From positions 1 to 26,676 of the forward strand of contig JBOHWL010000051.1 of NCBI GenBank assembly GCA_050736615.1: a DNA stretch of 26,676 nt, read 5' to 3'. How positions within the stretch are numbered: position 1 is the stretch's first letter; each line of letters opens with the position of its first letter. This DNA is from JBOHWJ01 sp050736615. Its GTDB lineage: Bacteria > Desulfobacterota > Binatia > Binatales > Binataceae. This document shows, one piece after another, positions 1-8,032 of the stretch. The notes under the pieces are model-generated. The model did not search any database. It had not been told where the DNA came from and saw nothing but the letters and a program-made list of their open reading frames with translations. Made by a program: the position numbers and the translations under genes.

Positions 1-380
1 GGTTCCGGCCGGTTCTGCTGATCGATTTGCCTCAATACTTCTTACTCCAAGGGACTTTGGCACTGGCCGCGAGCAGCCCTGCGCTCGACCCGGTGGCTGA
101 GATAGTGACGATAACATTGTCTTCGAAATCGCTCACGCCGGTGTCGCTGACGATCCCGGCGGGGTCATTCAAGAAACTCTTTGGCCAGTATGTCTTCAGG
201 GGCAAGGTTGGCAGCGTGAACGTGTTCGCACTGATAACGTCGCAGTTCAAGAACGGTTATGGTTTCCTGATCGAAGCCGACGGGCTGAGCCTGGCCGGAA
301 TCAGTAATCCGGTCACCGCGACCCTCCAGGTTGGATCGGACAGCGGCACCAAAAACGTCAGAGCGTTCATTATACAGTGA
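1..380 (+). CDS. C-terminal fragment of a beta-rich, probably secreted protein
   Basis: The reading frame is open from the first base to the TGA at 378-380, so this is the 3' end of a gene that begins outside the window. A TTG at 27 is the first possible start inside, but the frame continues upstream without a stop, so it is probably not the true start. The visible part, about 126 residues, is rich in alternating hydrophobic and Thr/Ser/Val residues, as in beta-sandwich proteins. It has Gly/Asn turns such as GSVNVFALI and GISNPVTATLQVG and no catalytic motif I recognise. The stop lies 3 nt before the TTG and 18 nt before the ATG of the next gene, which suggests one transcript with the GH76-like lipoprotein. 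Function unknown. Confidence 0.6.
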   Translation, partial: FRPVLLIDLPQYFLLQGTLALAASSPALDPVAEIVTITLSSKSLTPVSLTIPAGSFKKLFGQYVFRGKVGSVNVFALITSQFKNGYGFLIEADGLSLAGISNPVTATLQVGSDSGTKNVRAFIIQ

Positions 381-398
381 CTATTGTCCGAGATTGAA

Positions 399-1772
399 AT
401 GGTAGTTTTCGTTAAGCAGTTTGCGAATGGGAGGCCAAGCGCGAGGGACATAACTCTCATCTCGCGACGCGACTTCCTCAAGGGTATCGGAACCGCGGGC
501 GCGGTCATCCTGGCGCCGTGGGCAGCCGGGTGCGGTGGGGGCACCGAAACCCCACAGGGCGCGCAAAACTCGGTCGGTGCCCCGGCTCCCGGTTCGGATA
601 CCTATCGCTCGGCCGCCAAAGCGGGATTTGAGGTTCTTGTTAAGCAGTACAAGACGCCCGATATCTTCGCCGGTAGCTTTTGGTGGGGAGGCACCACTCT
701 ACATACTTGCCTCAATTATCTGGTCGCCGCAAAAGAGCAGGATGACCACCAGATTCTGCTCGCCGGCTTCGACGTTTACCAAGACTTGCTAAACAAAGAC
801 CAATGGTGGAAGGACGACTACGGCTGGTGGGGCATCGCCTTTGGCTTGGCCATCACGCAGCGGAGCCAGTTAGGTTACGCTGGAGCCCCTCATGACAAAC
901 TGTTCGATCAACTGCTGGAAGCGATGCAGTCCTGTTGGGAGCAACTCGAGGACAACTGGAGGAACACACGTTACAACATCCCGGTCGACGGCGGCACTTC
1001 GGATAACGCTGCCGCCAGCGCCGACATTCTTGGCGGCACGTTCAATAACTCCCCCGATTCCACCACTCCTCCGCTGAGCGGCAGGAACTGCGTCACCAAC
1101 GAGGGATTCTGGATCCTCTCGCAGCGCCTCGCCCAATTGGTTCCCGGCGACCCAAAGTATTCGCAAATGGCCGCTGCCGAGAGTGCCTGGTTTGCGCAAT
1201 GGCTGGCATTCCCACGGAACAATCCGGGACAAACGGGGATACTAAATGAGCTCGGACTGGTGCTGGAACGACCTACCGGAAGTAAAACTGACCCGGTCTG
1301 GTTCTGGTCAGGGGATCAGGGGCTGCTGATCCAGGCGCTTACGACCGGCGATCCGCAGGCTTCCGCAATCGCCCAAGCCGTAATGAAGAACATGACGGAC
1401 CAGAGCGGCGTGGTGCACGAGAATTTGCAGTTCAAGGAATTCCCCGAGTTACAGCCATTCGAGGCGGATTGGGCCACCGGAAAGGGAATCCTTATGCGGA
1501 ACCTGTTGCCGATTGTCTTGGCGGATCCAGCGTCCTATTCCAATTTTGTCGAAGTCAACGCCGCCGCAGTCTGGTGCAACCGCTCCAAAGCGAATCAGTT
1601 TACCTATAACTGGAACCCTCTCGCCACGAATGGCGAGCCGACAATTCTGCGCGTGACAGGCAAGAAAGACGAGCTTTGTGATCTAATCATGCAGGCGGCC
1701 GGCCAAGAGGCTCTCAACCTAGCTGTCTACATCGCACCCGATGAACCGATCACGTGTCCAGTAACCGCATGA
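399..1772 (+). CDS. Tat-exported lipoprotein with a GH76-like (alpha/alpha-barrel) glycoside hydrolase fold
   Basis: The 457-residue product starts at the ATG at 399; an in-frame TTG at 384 is an alternative. Residues 22-28 are SRRDFLK, a textbook twin-arginine motif. A hydrophobic stretch follows and then WAAGC with Cys45 as a lipobox, so the protein should be exported folded and lipid-anchored. The rest is rich in Trp. It contains KDDYGWWGIAFG around 138-149, which matches the position of the catalytic Asp pair of GH76 endo-alpha-1,6-mannanases (DD followed by WW), and later NCVTNEGFWILS and VWFWSGDQGLL, typical of six-hairpin glycosidases. If active it would cut an alpha-mannan or a related glycan at the cell surface. 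This is inferred from motifs; another six-hairpin family is possible. No transporter or sugar-uptake gene lies next to it. Confidence 0.55.
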   Translation: MVVFVKQFANGRPSARDITLISRRDFLKGIGTAGAVILAPWAAGCGGGTETPQGAQNSVGAPAPGSDTYRSAAKAGFEVLVKQYKTPDIFAGSFWWGGTTLHTCLNYLVAAKEQDDHQILLAGFDVYQDLLNKDQWWKDDYGWWGIAFGLAITQRSQLGYAGAPHDKLFDQLLEAMQSCWEQLEDNWRNTRYNIPVDGGTSDNAAASADILGGTFNNSPDSTTPPLSGRNCVTNEGFWILSQRLAQLVPGDPKYSQMAAAESAWFAQWLAFPRNNPGQTGILNELGLVLERPTGSKTDPVWFWSGDQGLLIQALTTGDPQASAIAQAVMKNMTDQSGVVHENLQFKEFPELQPFEADWATGKGILMRNLLPIVLADPASYSNFVEVNAAAVWCNRSKANQFTYNWNPLATNGEPTILRVTGKKDELCDLIMQAAGQEALNLAVYIAPDEPITCPVTA

Positions 1773-1973
1773 CTGAAGCGACGCTGGATTATCCGTTTCG
1801 GAAGTGTCGAGACAGCCAGAAAAATTCGTGAATGAACAGCGGAAGCTCACGGGTCGGGACGAGGCTGTTGCTTTGGCGACGAGCGCGATCCCGGTCAGAC
1901 AAACAGGGCATTGGCCTTACCCCATGGAAGTATCCCGCCGATAGGTCAGTGTATGCCGGGAAAGACGGCAGGC
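1773..1973. other. Intergenic stretch before the IS remnant; no gene seen
   Basis: About 200 bases lie between the GH76-like gene and the IS3-type remnant. Short frames exist on both strands but none shows a ribosome site or a recognisable product. ATGCC at 1953-1957 pairs with GGCAT at 1971-1975 just ahead of the orfA remnant, but I see no convincing IS terminal repeat or target duplication. Confidence 0.4.
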
Positions 1974-2193
1974 ATGAAGCAATCACGATTTAACGAAGAA
2001 CAGAACATCGGGGTGCTGAAGGAGGGCGGAAGCGGGAGAGAAGGTCAGCGAGTGGTGCCGGCGGCACGGCATCACGGACGCGACCTTCTACACCTGGCGC
2101 AGCAAATACGGCGGCCTCGAGGTCTCTGAAATGCGGCGGCGGCAGCTCGGAGAAGAGAACCGTCGGCTGAAGTCGATCGTGGCCGACCAGGCG
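1974..2193 (+). pseudogene. IS3-family orfA (helix-turn-helix transposase subunit) remnant, frameshifted and truncated
   Basis: The ATG at 1974 opens MKQSRFNEEQNIGVLKE, the characteristic start of IS3/IS407-type OrfA proteins. The frame then shifts near 2030, where one extra A in GGAAGCGGG would explain it. The homologous reading continues in the next frame from 2041: KVSEWCRRHGITDATFYTWR, then KYGGLEVSEMRRR and the leucine-zipper-like segment ENRRLKSIVADQA, ending at 2193. After that the sequence no longer follows the family. The rest of the zipper, the orfB frame with the DDE catalytic domain, and the terminal inverted repeats are not found. This is a dead fragment of an insertion sequence, recognised from family knowledge. 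Confidence 0.85.
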
Positions 2194-2294
2194 CATGCCT
2201 CGTTCAAGCGCCTGCGATCTACAGCCTCAGCAAATCCGATGGTACCTGCCCATTCGCCCAAGCTACGCAACCAGCGGCCTTGGTGCTTGGCATC

Positions 2295-2648
2295 ATGATC
2301 ATGCCGCTGGCGGGATGGACGCGACGCCGCACCGCGTGTATCGCCGCGTTGATGCTCGCGCTGATGATCGGCTCAGTAGGTTGCGGCCCGGATCATAACA
2401 GCACGCCTGCCGCCACCGCGCCTTCGTCAACCCGGAGCGTGACGGCGTTGACGGTGACACAGGGCGGCTCCGCGTCACCCGTGAGCGGGTTGCCCTTGAG
2501 ACTGGGCAAAATCAGCCACCAGTACCCGCGCTATGGCGCGCACGGACGGAGCGCGCGCGCCCCGGAAATAATCACCGTGGGCGCTTTGCCGGGGGGCGGC
2601 GGGGGCCGCGCAACGGCGCCGCCGCCACGCGTCAGAAGGGATAGTTGA
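2295..2648 (+). CDS. Doubtful small lipoprotein ORF, possibly a truncated gene
   Basis: The ATG at 2295 (also 2301) opens a 117-residue frame. Its N-terminus looks like a lipoprotein signal: Arg-rich TRRRT, then a hydrophobic stretch CIAALMLALMIGSVG, then Cys. About 35 Ser/Thr/Ala-rich residues follow. The last third (GGGGGR, APPPR) looks like chance translation of GC-rich DNA. No Shine-Dalgarno sequence is visible. The frame ends by overlapping the 3' end of the convergent barrel gene by 17 bases. The front part may be real and cut off by the rearrangement that left the IS fragment just upstream. No function can be named. Confidence 0.3.
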   Translation: MIMPLAGWTRRRTACIAALMLALMIGSVGCGPDHNSTPAATAPSSTRSVTALTVTQGGSASPVSGLPLRLGKISHQYPRYGAHGRSARAPEIITVGALPGGGGGRATAPPPRVRRDS

Positions 2649-3918
2649 TTCCTGAGAAGATCGCCAGGCCTTCACCACCTTCGCCGATATCGACGTAGCC
2701 GACCACGAATGGTTCGGCGATGCCGCGGAAACCGATGCCGCCGACCGTATGCGGGTCTTCGAAGGGATTCTGTGCCATCGAGTGCCACACGCGGCCGATA
2801 TCGAGGAACGGCGCGAGCTCCAGAATGCCGTGGGTATTAAAGATGGTGGTTTCGAATATGCGGGTGCGCACCTCGAAATTGGCAACTCCGAGATTGTTGT
2901 CGATGAAGCGGCCGGCACCGTAGCCGCGCAGCGTCTGCTGGTCGTACAACAGACTTTCCTCGCCACCCAGGCGGCCCATGTCCCAGAATGGCGCCTCATT
3001 GCCCGACGGCATCCATTGCATATACAGGTGACCGGCCAGGGTTACCCGCGGGGTCACGGTATAGTAGCGATGGAGGGCGAAGCCGAAGCGGGTGTACGAA
3101 AACGAACTCATAAATCGGCGATCGGCGAACGAGCCATAAACGACGCCGAGCGTGCCATTGCGCGGAATTTCGATTGAATCGCGGGTGTCGTAGGTCAGCC
3201 GCAACTCGTTGAGAACCTCGCTGCCGCCGCCCACGCCTTTAACGTTGGGGAACACGTTAAATATGGTCGGGATTGAATTGAAGGCGCCGTTGAACAGGCG
3301 CACGTAGCGCGGCCGCTCAACTAGCGCCACTTGCAGCTCGCGGGTCAGATTAAGTCCCAGCAACGCCTGGAAATAAACCTGCTCGGTCGTGTAGTTGGTT
3401 TCCTGACCAAGGCGCGAGTTGTTGCCGATGCCGAAAAAGCGTTCAGTAGGGTCGCGCTCAAAGAAAAAGCGGCCATTGAATGACCACCATTTCTCGCGCG
3501 TGCGGCCGGTTGAATAAAGCAGATCAACGGTGCGCGCGATATTCTCCTGCGCCCCCAGAATCGCGTAGTACTGCGTGTCTTCCGAAGGATAACCGAAATA
3601 GCGGACGGCGCCACCCGCCCCCAGATCAGTGTTGTTGTTGATGTCCGGGGCGAAAATCTGATCGATATCGTTGTTCTGATTCTTGAACAAAGCGGCGAAC
3701 AGAATGCCGTAAGTGACACCGCCATTGGGATTGGTCGCCACCTCGGGTACGGGGAAGAGTGTAAAAGGCCAGTTGTGCGGATCAAGGACCGATGGCCAGT
3801 TGTTCGGGTTGAACGCCGGTGACCAGGTTTGCGGCTGTAACAGAGTGAAAGCACGCGCGGGCACCGTCATAACGGCGGTCGCGATCAGCAGCATCAAGCT
3901 GGCGATAAGGCGTTTCAT
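2632..3918 (-). CDS. Omp85-type (BamA/TamA-like) outer-membrane beta-barrel protein without POTRA domains
   Basis: The product is 428 residues from the ATG at 3918. That start is chosen because MKRLIASLMLLIATAV..ARA is a clean Sec signal peptide; an upstream in-frame start at 3999 would put 27 unrelated residues before it. The mature protein begins with a Trp/Pro repeat (NNWPSVLDP, HNWPFTLFP). It runs almost directly into strand-and-turn sequence: GGAVRYFGYP, ELRLTYDTRDS, GTLGVVYGSFADRRF, RLGGEESLLYDQQTLRGYGAGRF. TRDS and the LRGYGAGRF region are hallmarks of the bacterial surface antigen (Omp85) barrel. It ends in GINYPF, and a C-terminal Phe is the usual barrel assembly signal. Only about 45 residues precede the barrel, too few for a POTRA domain. 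Its role in the outer membrane is unknown; BAM itself is unlikely. Confidence 0.8.
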   Translation of the reverse strand: MKRLIASLMLLIATAVMTVPARAFTLLQPQTWSPAFNPNNWPSVLDPHNWPFTLFPVPEVATNPNGGVTYGILFAALFKNQNNDIDQIFAPDINNNTDLGAGGAVRYFGYPSEDTQYYAILGAQENIARTVDLLYSTGRTREKWWSFNGRFFFERDPTERFFGIGNNSRLGQETNYTTEQVYFQALLGLNLTRELQVALVERPRYVRLFNGAFNSIPTIFNVFPNVKGVGGGSEVLNELRLTYDTRDSIEIPRNGTLGVVYGSFADRRFMSSFSYTRFGFALHRYYTVTPRVTLAGHLYMQWMPSGNEAPFWDMGRLGGEESLLYDQQTLRGYGAGRFIDNNLGVANFEVRTRIFETTIFNTHGILELAPFLDIGRVWHSMAQNPFEDPHTVGGIGFRGIAEPFVVGYVDIGEGGEGLAIFSGINYPF

Positions 3919-4272
3919 TGCGAATAATGTGTGCGGCCTTGCGCATCCGCTGCCGCAGGTATAGCCAGACAGATTTACAGTCTGATTAGGTTGGATCAAC
4001 CAAGGCGGAAGAGTTTATCATTCTGCGCCACACGATGAATTCCAGGCGGTGTGGAACGTGCGTAAAGCATATCGTACCGGCATATAATCAGCCGCCCTTA
4101 TGAGCAAGCTTCCGGGGCGGCCGAGCATCTTTCGCGCGGCGTGCACGGGGTAGCGGTTTTCGCTGGGCGGTAAAATGTGCAAGGATTCCGCAATAGAACC
4201 GGCAGCCACTAGGCGTCGCGCCTTCAAACTAGAAAGCCGCGCGGTGGATGCAATTTCAAGGAGGATCAGGCG
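3919..4272. promoter_or_regulatory. Divergent intergenic region between the barrel gene and the TPP-enzyme gene
   Basis: This 354-base stretch separates two divergent genes and must carry both promoters. Two small inverted repeats sit side by side: CAGAC/GTCTG (3966-3970 and 3980-3984) and GGTTG-GAT-CAACC (3989-4001), about 50-80 bases upstream of the barrel gene. On the plus strand a perfect TATAAT lies at 4083-4088 with no clear -35 box. This would give the TPP gene a leader of roughly 180 bases ending in the strong Shine-Dalgarno AAGGAGG at 4258-4264. I see no known riboswitch in that leader and no credible ORF. Confidence 0.4.
4083..4088 (+). promoter_or_regulatory. Possible -10 element (TATAAT)
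   Basis: This is an exact TATAAT in an otherwise GC-rich region, upstream of and in the same direction as the TPP-enzyme gene. No good -35 hexamer lies 16-18 bases before it, so the assignment rests on the -10 match alone. Confidence 0.3.
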
Positions 4273-5967
4273 ATGGCCAATGTGGACGGCGGTGAACTGG
4301 TTGCGCGTATCTTGCGCGAAAACCGGTCGCGCTATTGTTTTGCGATCAACGGTGGACACCTTTTCCCCATCCTGGCTCAGTTGCGCAAGCACGAAGTCAA
4401 ACTTATCCATATGCGCCATGAGCAGGCCACCGCTTATGCCGCCGACGCATACGCCCGCATGACGGGCGAGGCCGGCGTGTGCATGGTCACGGCGGGCTGC
4501 GGGCTGACCAACGCGGTTACCGGACTGTGTCTTGCCGCGAATACCAACAGCGCGGTGGTCTGTATCGCGGGACAGCATCCTAACACCGAGGATCATCAGG
4601 GTTCATTTCAGGAGGCTTACGGCTCCGATGTACTGCGCAGCTTTGCCAAGTACACCAAGCGCGTAACCGACTGGAGCACGATCGAGTTTGATATGCGTTT
4701 GGCGTTTCGCGAGGCGATTTCCCCTCCGCAAGGAGTTTCGCTGGTCGAAATCCCGCAAAACATTCTGTATCACCACGAGGCGGACGATAAGCGGCAGAAG
4801 AGCGGCGGGATGCGCTTTACCGCCGATGACGTGCGCTCAGCCGGCGATCCAGCCAAAATTGATCGCGCGGTCGAATTGATTCACGCCGCGGAACGCCCGC
4901 TGATCGCTGGTGGTGACGGACTGTTCTGGTCGCAGGCGGCGCCCGAGTTGAAGGAATTTGCCGAACTGACCTCGATTCCAGTCTATGCGCGTCGCGCGGG
5001 CCAGGGTTCGGTTTCGGAAGAGCATCCGCTGGCGGTTCGCGGTGCCTTCAAAAAACCTTTCACCGGCCGGGCTGACGTGGTGCTGACGCTGGGCTTCCGC
5101 TTCTGGAGCGGTGAGCATTTCGGCAAGCCGCCGACCTGGAGTGACAAGGCCAAATATATCCAGGTTGATCCGACTCCCGATCGTATCGGATGGCAGGTGC
5201 CGGCCGAGATCCCGATCGTGGGCGACCCCAAGCTGGTGCTGCGCCAGATGATCAACCGAATCAAAGAGCTGAAACTTGATTTCTCGAAAAATCGCGGCTC
5301 GAGCTGGGTCAAGGAACTTGCCGAAGTGCGGGCCAACTTCGAGCGGCAAGTGGCCGAATCAGCCAAGAAATTTGTCAACAACAGGCCGATTCATCCCTCG
5401 CGCCTGACGCGCGATCTGGTTTCGGTGCTCGACAAGAACGCGACCGTGGTAATCGACAGCTTCACGCTCTCGGGCTGGATGAGCCAGAATTTTGTCTGCC
5501 GCTTCCCGGGGCAGGTGATTGACGCGGGGCCACTGGCGCCAGTGGGTCACGGCTTCGGCATGGGCATCGGCGTGCAATTGGCGCGGCCGGGCGCGCAGGT
5601 GGCGTTGGTGATGGGCGACGGCGGCCTCGGTATCGGCGGCTTCGATTTGGAAACCGCGGCACGCTACAAGCTGCCGATCGTCTGTGTGCTGTGGAACAAC
5701 AGCTCATGGGGGCCGAGCTTCGAGTCGATGCCGTTGCTCAAAGATCGCACCGACCCGTTCAACATGCTGCAGGATATCCGTTACGACAAAGTGTTCGCCG
5801 AGATGGGCTGCCATGGCGAGCAGGTCGAAAATCCCGACGACATCGTGCCGGCGCTCGAGCGGGCATTCAAATCGGGCAAGACCTCGCTAATCAACGTGAT
5901 CGGCGACAAGACCGTGGGCCATCCGACTTTGGGCGGCAATCTGTTGGGCTCGACGGGCTCGGACTAA
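4273..5967 (+). CDS. Thiamine-pyrophosphate-dependent enzyme, acetolactate synthase / 2-hydroxyacyl-CoA lyase / oxalyl-CoA decarboxylase superfamily
   Basis: The 564-residue product has the three-domain layout of this superfamily. The N-terminal Pyr domain carries MRHEQATAYAADAYARMTG with the cofactor-activating Glu50. The central domain has a Rossmann-like segment around 200-320 (ERPLIAGGDGL, ADVVLTLGFRF, YIQVDP). The C-terminal PP domain holds the TPP/metal motif GDG at 448-450 paired with Asn475-Asn476. The length is normal. The residues after the Asn pair are SSWGPSF rather than the GGIYRG seen in oxalyl-CoA decarboxylase, so the substrate cannot be fixed. It may be a 2-ketoacid or 2-hydroxyacyl-CoA lyase. 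AAGGAGG ends 8 bases before the ATG and supports the start. A lipoprotein gene follows after 10 bases. A formyl-CoA-transferase-like gene lies 8 kb away. Confidence 0.88.
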   Translation: MANVDGGELVARILRENRSRYCFAINGGHLFPILAQLRKHEVKLIHMRHEQATAYAADAYARMTGEAGVCMVTAGCGLTNAVTGLCLAANTNSAVVCIAGQHPNTEDHQGSFQEAYGSDVLRSFAKYTKRVTDWSTIEFDMRLAFREAISPPQGVSLVEIPQNILYHHEADDKRQKSGGMRFTADDVRSAGDPAKIDRAVELIHAAERPLIAGGDGLFWSQAAPELKEFAELTSIPVYARRAGQGSVSEEHPLAVRGAFKKPFTGRADVVLTLGFRFWSGEHFGKPPTWSDKAKYIQVDPTPDRIGWQVPAEIPIVGDPKLVLRQMINRIKELKLDFSKNRGSSWVKELAEVRANFERQVAESAKKFVNNRPIHPSRLTRDLVSVLDKNATVVIDSFTLSGWMSQNFVCRFPGQVIDAGPLAPVGHGFGMGIGVQLARPGAQVALVMGDGGLGIGGFDLETAARYKLPIVCVLWNNSSWGPSFESMPLLKDRTDPFNMLQDIRYDKVFAEMGCHGEQVENPDDIVPALERAFKSGKTSLINVIGDKTVGHPTLGGNLLGSTGSD

Positions 5968-5977
5968 GCCGCGTTTA

Positions 5978-6457
5978 ATGATGAAGCTGGCGGCGGTGAT
6001 TGGCGCGTTCGCAATCATCGCCGCCAGCATGTTAGCCGCCTGCAATCCCAACCATAAGATCGCGTTCTCGTGCCCTCCGGGCGCGCAAATGCGCGGTGCG
6101 CCGCCGCCGCGGAGCGACGAAATCTGGTGCCAGAAAACCGTTAATGGGCGGCCGGTCAAGGATGGACCTTTCGTCGTATTCAACGACAATGGCGGGAAAA
6201 TGATTGAAGGCAACTACGTCGATGGCAAGCAGGACGGCGTCTGGACCATGCGCTATTTGAACGGCCAGCGCGAAGCAATCGACCATTACCGCGACGGTGT
6301 CCAGAACGGCCTGCACATCAGTTGGTATGCCGACGGTGTCAAGGCGATCGAAGGTGAATATCGCGATGGCAAACGCGAGGGCGTGTGGACGCGCTGGGAT
6401 CCCAATGGCTTACGCGCCATCAAGCAGCGTTATCGCGACGGCAAAAAGGTTTCGTGA
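5978..6457 (+). CDS. Small lipoprotein with MORN-like (YwqK-type) repeats
   Basis: The 159-residue product begins with a short hydrophobic leader ending in MLAAC, so Cys22 is the expected lipidation site. From about residue 60 it carries tandem units of roughly 23 residues with the pattern G-x-W/F-x-x-aromatic-x-x-N/D-G ... Y-x-D-G-K. Clear examples are EGNYVDGKQDGVWTMRYLNG and EGEYRDGKREGVWTRWDPNG, with a more divergent unit (YRDGVQNGLHISWYADG) between them. This matches the MORN_2 variant found in secreted and lipid-anchored proteins often labelled toxin-antitoxin YwqK-like. Adjacent ATGs at 5978 and 5981 are both possible starts. It lies 10 bases after the TPP enzyme gene, so the two are probably co-transcribed, though no functional link is evident. 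It converges on tldE/pmbA. Confidence 0.75.
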   Translation: MMKLAAVIGAFAIIAASMLAACNPNHKIAFSCPPGAQMRGAPPPRSDEIWCQKTVNGRPVKDGPFVVFNDNGGKMIEGNYVDGKQDGVWTMRYLNGQREAIDHYRDGVQNGLHISWYADGVKAIEGEYRDGKREGVWTRWDPNGLRAIKQRYRDGKKVS

Positions 6458-6511
6458 GCATAGCGCCGCGTCGCGATCTCAACCGCAAGCGATCGGTGTA
6501 GCGGATAAAGC

Positions 6512-8017
6512 TTACGGGGCGACGGCGCTGACCGTTATCGCATCCACGGCGATCGCCGGCACGTAATAGACCTCGGCGGAGCCCCATACCAGCGCTGGTT
6601 GCGAGCGGCGCGCCAACGCGAGCGGCCGTGCAAAAATCTGCTCGATATTGGCGTTAATGCGCAAACAGTTGGGCGCCAGCGGCGCGCCCAGGCGTCCTCC
6701 CTCGATCACGTGGGAGTCGCCGCTAATGGTGCAGGTGAAATCGCCCGCCCGCTGACCGTTGATCGGATACGTATACCATACGCGCCCGACGTAAAGGCCG
6801 TTGCCGACCGCCGTGAGCATTTCGCCTTCGCTCACGCCGCCACGGGCGCTCATGACGACGTTGGTGCCCGTCGCACTCGGGCGCGCGTCGAAGCGGCGTG
6901 CGACGCTCTCGCCGAGGCGATAGGCGCTGCGCGGAGGGAAGACGAGTCCGTCGCCGACGGATGCGCTGCCGAGTTTTTCGTTACGAGCGGCGTCGGTCAG
7001 CAGCCGATGCGTGTCGTAGAAGGTTGATAGCAAGCCGGTCAGACGGCCGTTTTCGATAAGCCTGGTTTCACCCGCCGGCAGCCCTTCGCAGGTGAGACGG
7101 CGCCGCAAAGCGCCGCTTTTTGTCAGCGGATCATCTTTGAGACTCAAGCGCTCATCCATCACCTGGCATCCAAAGCGGCCGTAGTATGCCGACGTGGCGG
7201 CTTGAAACGCATGAGTCGTGAGCGACGGCAGCACCATGTAATTGACGATCTCGGCGAGCGGTTGTGGAGCGAACACGACGCGGTAAGCGCCGGGGGCGGC
7301 GCGCTCGCCGTCACGCAGCTTGAGCGCGCGCGCGACCGCTTCACGGCCAAGCCGCCGGCTCGCTTGGTTCATGTGTTCGAGCGACGAGCCGAGCGCGGTC
7401 GCCGTGCCTTTGGCGCCGAGCGCTTCGATCAGCGCGGTTACCGACGAGCTGAAGTATGCGCTCTCATCGCCGCGGATATCGAAGCCGGAGCCGCCGAGCG
7501 CGATTCGATCACGTATCAATGAAAGATCGCCGCCAATCACCAGCCCCGGCCGCGCCAGCTTACACGATTTGAAAGCGTCGAGCGCGCCGCCGATAATTCT
7601 CCACGCCGCCGCTGCCAGACCGGCGTCGCCCACGCGCATCAAGGCTCCGGCGCCGGCCGTCTTCGGGAGCTTGTGCGCGTCGCGCGGCAATCCGGGGAAA
7701 TGAGGATCGCTCACCAACGACTGGCGCGCGCGTACCAGCATCGCGTGTAATGCTTCCACACTAAGATCGCCGGCGCACGAGGCCGAACCAGTCTGATGAG
7801 CATCGTTTCGCATCACGATGCGCAGGGCGAAACCATCGGCGTTAAGCGATTTGAATTCCTCGACGCCGCGCGACGGAATTTCCGAAGTGTAATTGAGACG
7901 TGCGACGCGATGTTCCGAACTGGAGCAATAGATTTCAAAAGCCGCGAGATCTTTTTCGCGCGCGAGCGTCCGAATGCCTTCACGAATGAAGCCCTTGAGT
8001 TCACTCTCCGTGCGCAT
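6512..8017 (-). CDS. pmbA: TldE/PmbA-type subunit of the TldD/TldE peptidase
   Basis: The 501-residue product resembles PmbA/TldE throughout. It has an N-terminal domain with YTSEIPSRGVEEFKSLNADGFALRI, a central helical part, and a C-terminal barrel with ENGRLTGLLSTFYDT and the Gly-rich end GDFTCTISGDSHVIEGG. Unlike its partner it has no HExxxH; the equivalent region reads PLAEIVNYMV. This is expected, because in the known heterodimer only TldD binds the catalytic metal. I chose the ATG at 8017, which has AGGAAG 11 bases upstream; a GTG at 8026 is too close to that site. The gene starts within 20 bases of the end of tldD, so translation is probably coupled. The complex degrades or trims peptides, as known for microcin B17 in E. 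coli. No peptide precursor gene was recognised nearby. Confidence 0.88.
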   Translation of the reverse strand: MRTESELKGFIREGIRTLAREKDLAAFEIYCSSSEHRVARLNYTSEIPSRGVEEFKSLNADGFALRIVMRNDAHQTGSASCAGDLSVEALHAMLVRARQSLVSDPHFPGLPRDAHKLPKTAGAGALMRVGDAGLAAAAWRIIGGALDAFKSCKLARPGLVIGGDLSLIRDRIALGGSGFDIRGDESAYFSSSVTALIEALGAKGTATALGSSLEHMNQASRRLGREAVARALKLRDGERAAPGAYRVVFAPQPLAEIVNYMVLPSLTTHAFQAATSAYYGRFGCQVMDERLSLKDDPLTKSGALRRRLTCEGLPAGETRLIENGRLTGLLSTFYDTHRLLTDAARNEKLGSASVGDGLVFPPRSAYRLGESVARRFDARPSATGTNVVMSARGGVSEGEMLTAVGNGLYVGRVWYTYPINGQRAGDFTCTISGDSHVIEGGRLGAPLAPNCLRINANIEQIFARPLALARRSQPALVWGSAEVYYVPAIAVDAITVSAVAP

Positions 8018-8032
8018 CGTCAGCACCGCTTC

